From: Dokdonia sp. PRO95
GTDB lineage: Bacteria; Bacteroidota; Bacteroidia; Flavobacteriales; Flavobacteriaceae
Direction of reading: 5' to 3'
Length of the DNA: 64,000 nt
Assembly (NCBI RefSeq): GCF_000355805.1
Contig: NZ_CM001837.1
Location: 1,189,408-1,253,407 of the forward strand
This document shows positions 62,223 through 64,000 of the stretch, piece after piece; positions within the stretch are counted from its first letter, which is position 1; every line of letters starts with the position of its first letter. The translations under genes were made by a program, and so were the position numbers. The notes under the pieces are model-generated. The model had not been told where the DNA came from and did no database searches. It was given only the letters and a program-made list of their open reading frames with translations.

Positions 62223-63668
62223 ATGCTAGGTAAACTCATATTGATGTTATCTTATCTACTGATAAGTATATTTCTATTTGCAACATTCAGTGCAGATACT
62301 TCTGTATGGATATCATTCTTTATAAGTAATCTCTTATTATTTGGGATGTTCTGGTGGCATTTGTATCAAGAGAAAGAGTTTTCTCCTTTCATTTCTGTGT
62401 TTCTTGTCTTTAGCTTTCTGTTTTTCATACTTTCTCCGCTTCTCCAAGTAGGAGAATTAAACCTTACAAATGGAGTTTTCATAACTAAATTAAAATACTC
62501 CCAAGCGGCAATTGTACACACAAATGTACTTGTAATCATATTCAACCTGACCTTTGCTGTAGCATATCTTTATTTTAAAAAGTTTCGAAAACTGAGAGTT
62601 ATTCCAGTTTATGATCAGACCAAATATAAAGCCCTGCCAGTACTAATTAGTATAATCTCTATCGCTACAGTGCTAGTGTTTATTGCTAGCTTCGGTTTTG
62701 TACAAGAAGAAATAAGAAGACATAGTGGGACACCCTCGTCTGCGTCAATAGGGATGCTATTGTTGTGGAAAAAGGTGCTATTTATGATGCCATTTGCAGG
62801 AATCGTACTATGCTTTCAATATTTTGAGAAACGAAAAAAACTACCAATAAACATTATTATTGTAGCCTTACTTTTCTTAATTCTTGGAGCGTTTTTATTG
62901 TGGTTTAAAAACCCCTTGACAGAAAAGCGCAACGCTTTAGGTCCCATTTATATTTGTATTATATTCTTGATGGCACCTAGATTACTTAATAGCAATGTTA
63001 AAATGACGCTATTTATGTTCTTTTCAATGATTATAGTTTTCCCACTCTCTGCCATACTTACACATGTGACAGCCACGTTTGAGGAGATTTTAGACAGACC
63101 TAGAGTGTTATTGGACAGTTTTGAAGGTTATGGTATAGGTCAGGTTTTTAATACATTACACTATGATGCCTTTATAAATATTACAGCAACCTTAGACTAT
63201 GTAAAATATGAGGGCTTTTCATACGGTTATCAATTGCTAAGCGGTTTATTATTTTTTGTTCCTCGTAGTCTATGGGAGACAAAACCCACAACCACTGGAA
63301 AATTAGTTGGTGAACATCTTATTGAATATCATGGGTTCCATTATAGTAATTTATCTAATCCACTAGTATCTGAGGGTTATATTAATTTTGGGATTTTTGG
63401 AGTCGTTATGATGGCTATTTTTCTCGCAATTACATGTATAAAGCTTCTTTCATGGTTTAAAAGCGACGACTATCTTAAGAAGATTTTAGCACTTTACTTT
63501 GCTATACATTTATTATTCTTATTGAGAGGTGATTTTGCAAATGGCTTTTCTTATTACATTGGCATCTTTGTCGGAGTTTATATACTTACGCGCTTTTTAC
63601 AATATATAATGGAACAGATGTTTTTAAACCAGAAATCATGGAAGGCAAAACATAAGCAACGTATATAA
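62223..63668 (+). CDS. Oligosaccharide repeat-unit polymerase (Wzy-like)
   Basis: 481 residues with about 12 hydrophobic segments and a long loop around residues 285-385 (G-L-L-F-F-V-P-R-S-L-W, then N-P-L-V-S-E-G-Y-I-N-F-G), typical of Wzy-type polymerases. It is the second polymerase/ligase-like protein in a row, so one may be polymerase and the other ligase. The start is ATG 62223, 41 bp after the preceding gene. Confidence 0.78.
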   Translation: MLGKLILMLSYLLISIFLFATFSADTSVWISFFISNLLLFGMFWWHLYQEKEFSPFISVFLVFSFLFFILSPLLQVGELNLTNGVFITKLKYSQAAIVHTNVLVIIFNLTFAVAYLYFKKFRKLRVIPVYDQTKYKALPVLISIISIATVLVFIASFGFVQEEIRRHSGTPSSASIGMLLLWKKVLFMMPFAGIVLCFQYFEKRKKLPINIIIVALLFLILGAFLLWFKNPLTEKRNALGPIYICIIFLMAPRLLNSNVKMTLFMFFSMIIVFPLSAILTHVTATFEEILDRPRVLLDSFEGYGIGQVFNTLHYDAFINITATLDYVKYEGFSYGYQLLSGLLFFVPRSLWETKPTTTGKLVGEHLIEYHGFHYSNLSNPLVSEGYINFGIFGVVMMAIFLAITCIKLLSWFKSDDYLKKILALYFAIHLLFLLRGDFANGFSYYIGIFVGVYILTRFLQYIMEQMFLNQKSWKAKHKQRI

Positions 63669-63785
63669 AGAAGCCTTATACTATGCAATTTTATAAGTTA
63701 ATATACGCATCATTTTGAACTGTAAAAAGTGATTTACTTATCTGTATTTTTGATTGTTTTCACTTCTAATATTTCCAAGTAGCAA

Positions 63786-64000
63786 ATGCACATAGTCCAA
63801 ATACATAATAGATATAAAGACATAGGCGGTGAAGATATTGTTGTGAGTCGAGAAAAATTGCTACTAGAGTCTGCAGGTCATAAAGTCTCTCAATATATTG
63901 TAAATAACAATGATATTAATACGCTTTCGCGAAAGCTAAAAACGGCATTGTCGCTACCATATTCGGTTTCTCAAAAGAAATTAATTAAGGCATTTTTAAA
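63786..64000 (+). CDS. Glycosyltransferase, N-terminal fragment (3' partial)
   Basis: ATG at 63786, open to the window edge (71 codons). The N-terminus H-I-V-Q-I-H-N-R-Y-K-D-I-G-G-E-D-I-V-V-S, then E-S-A-G-H-K-V, is characteristic of GT4-type glycosyltransferases whose donor/acceptor fold starts G-G-E-D. A palindrome copy (63923-63936) is read T-L-S-R-K-L. It belongs to the polysaccharide cluster. Confidence 0.82.
   Translation, partial: MHIVQIHNRYKDIGGEDIVVSREKLLLESAGHKVSQYIVNNNDINTLSRKLKTALSLPYSVSQKKLIKAFL
63923..63936. repeat. GCTTTCGCGAAAGC palindrome, copy 18 (in glycosyltransferase, LSRK frame)
   Basis: Exact copy near the right edge, L-S-R-K frame. Confidence 0.95.

Overview
The window reads as chromosomal DNA of a marine-type Flavobacteriaceae bacterium (Bacteroidota), perhaps Dokdonia-like; the genus is a guess. 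The reasons are AT-rich DNA, dense gene packing, TAnnTTTG-type promoter elements, Bacteroidota families (DUF4837, DUF4175 with YbeY, DUF6909, head-GIN/DUF2807, acetyltransferase-nitrilase fusion, YtxH/holin-III/DUF6327 trio) and a GlnRS plus GltX pair. I see no phage, insertion sequence or CRISPR array.

Layout. 1-12.1 kb: tail of an AddB-like nuclease, universal stress protein, acetyltransferase, MATE exporter, Na+/H+ antiporter, metallo-beta-lactamase-fold hydrolase, S8 and M1 peptidases. 12.1-15.3 kb: a membrane protein of unknown function lying between umuC and a decayed copy of the umuC 3' end, then umuC and a umuD-like gene lacking the catalytic serine. 15.4-20.1 kb: rnpA, DUF4349 lipoprotein, S41 protease, tandem OmpA-domain protein, ElaA-type acetyltransferase, rpiB. 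20.1-21.5 kb: a long AT-rich gap with DnaA-box-like sites, which is my candidate for the replication origin. 21.5-35.1 kb: rnr, acetyltransferase-nitrilase fusion, zinc-ribbon mini-genes, tRNA-Cys, folB, glnS, membrane stress trio, SPFH protein, gltX. 35.3-42.7 kb: DUF4175 protein, ybeY, mnmG and a methyltransferase with three parS-like sites. 42.7-54.4 kb: OmpH-like lipoprotein, holB, pgk, lytic transglycosylase, DUF4837, a ParE-type toxin-antitoxin pair, tatA, M23 peptidase, GH3-like enzyme, DUF6909. 54.4-64 kb: one-directional surface polysaccharide cluster (Wzz-like, gmd, fcl, FkbM methyltransferase, flippase, glycosyltransferases, two polymerase/ligase-type proteins) continuing past the right edge.

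The strongest unexplained signal is a perfect 14-bp palindrome, GCTTTCGCGAAAGC, found 18 times. Seven copies lie in intergenic gaps and eleven inside genes, read in three different frames (as AFAKA, LSRK or SFRES), and no gap between copies exceeds about 5.1 kb. It behaves like a genome-wide DNA signal rather than a protein motif. Other notable points are the parS cluster with the putative origin, three genes whose family-supported N-termini can only start at AUU or AUC, the serine-less UmuD and the umuC 3'-end duplication.

Most genes are in short co-directional groups. From 21 kb rightwards almost all are on the + strand, as expected for a leading strand running away from an origin near 20.5 kb; left of it strands are mixed.
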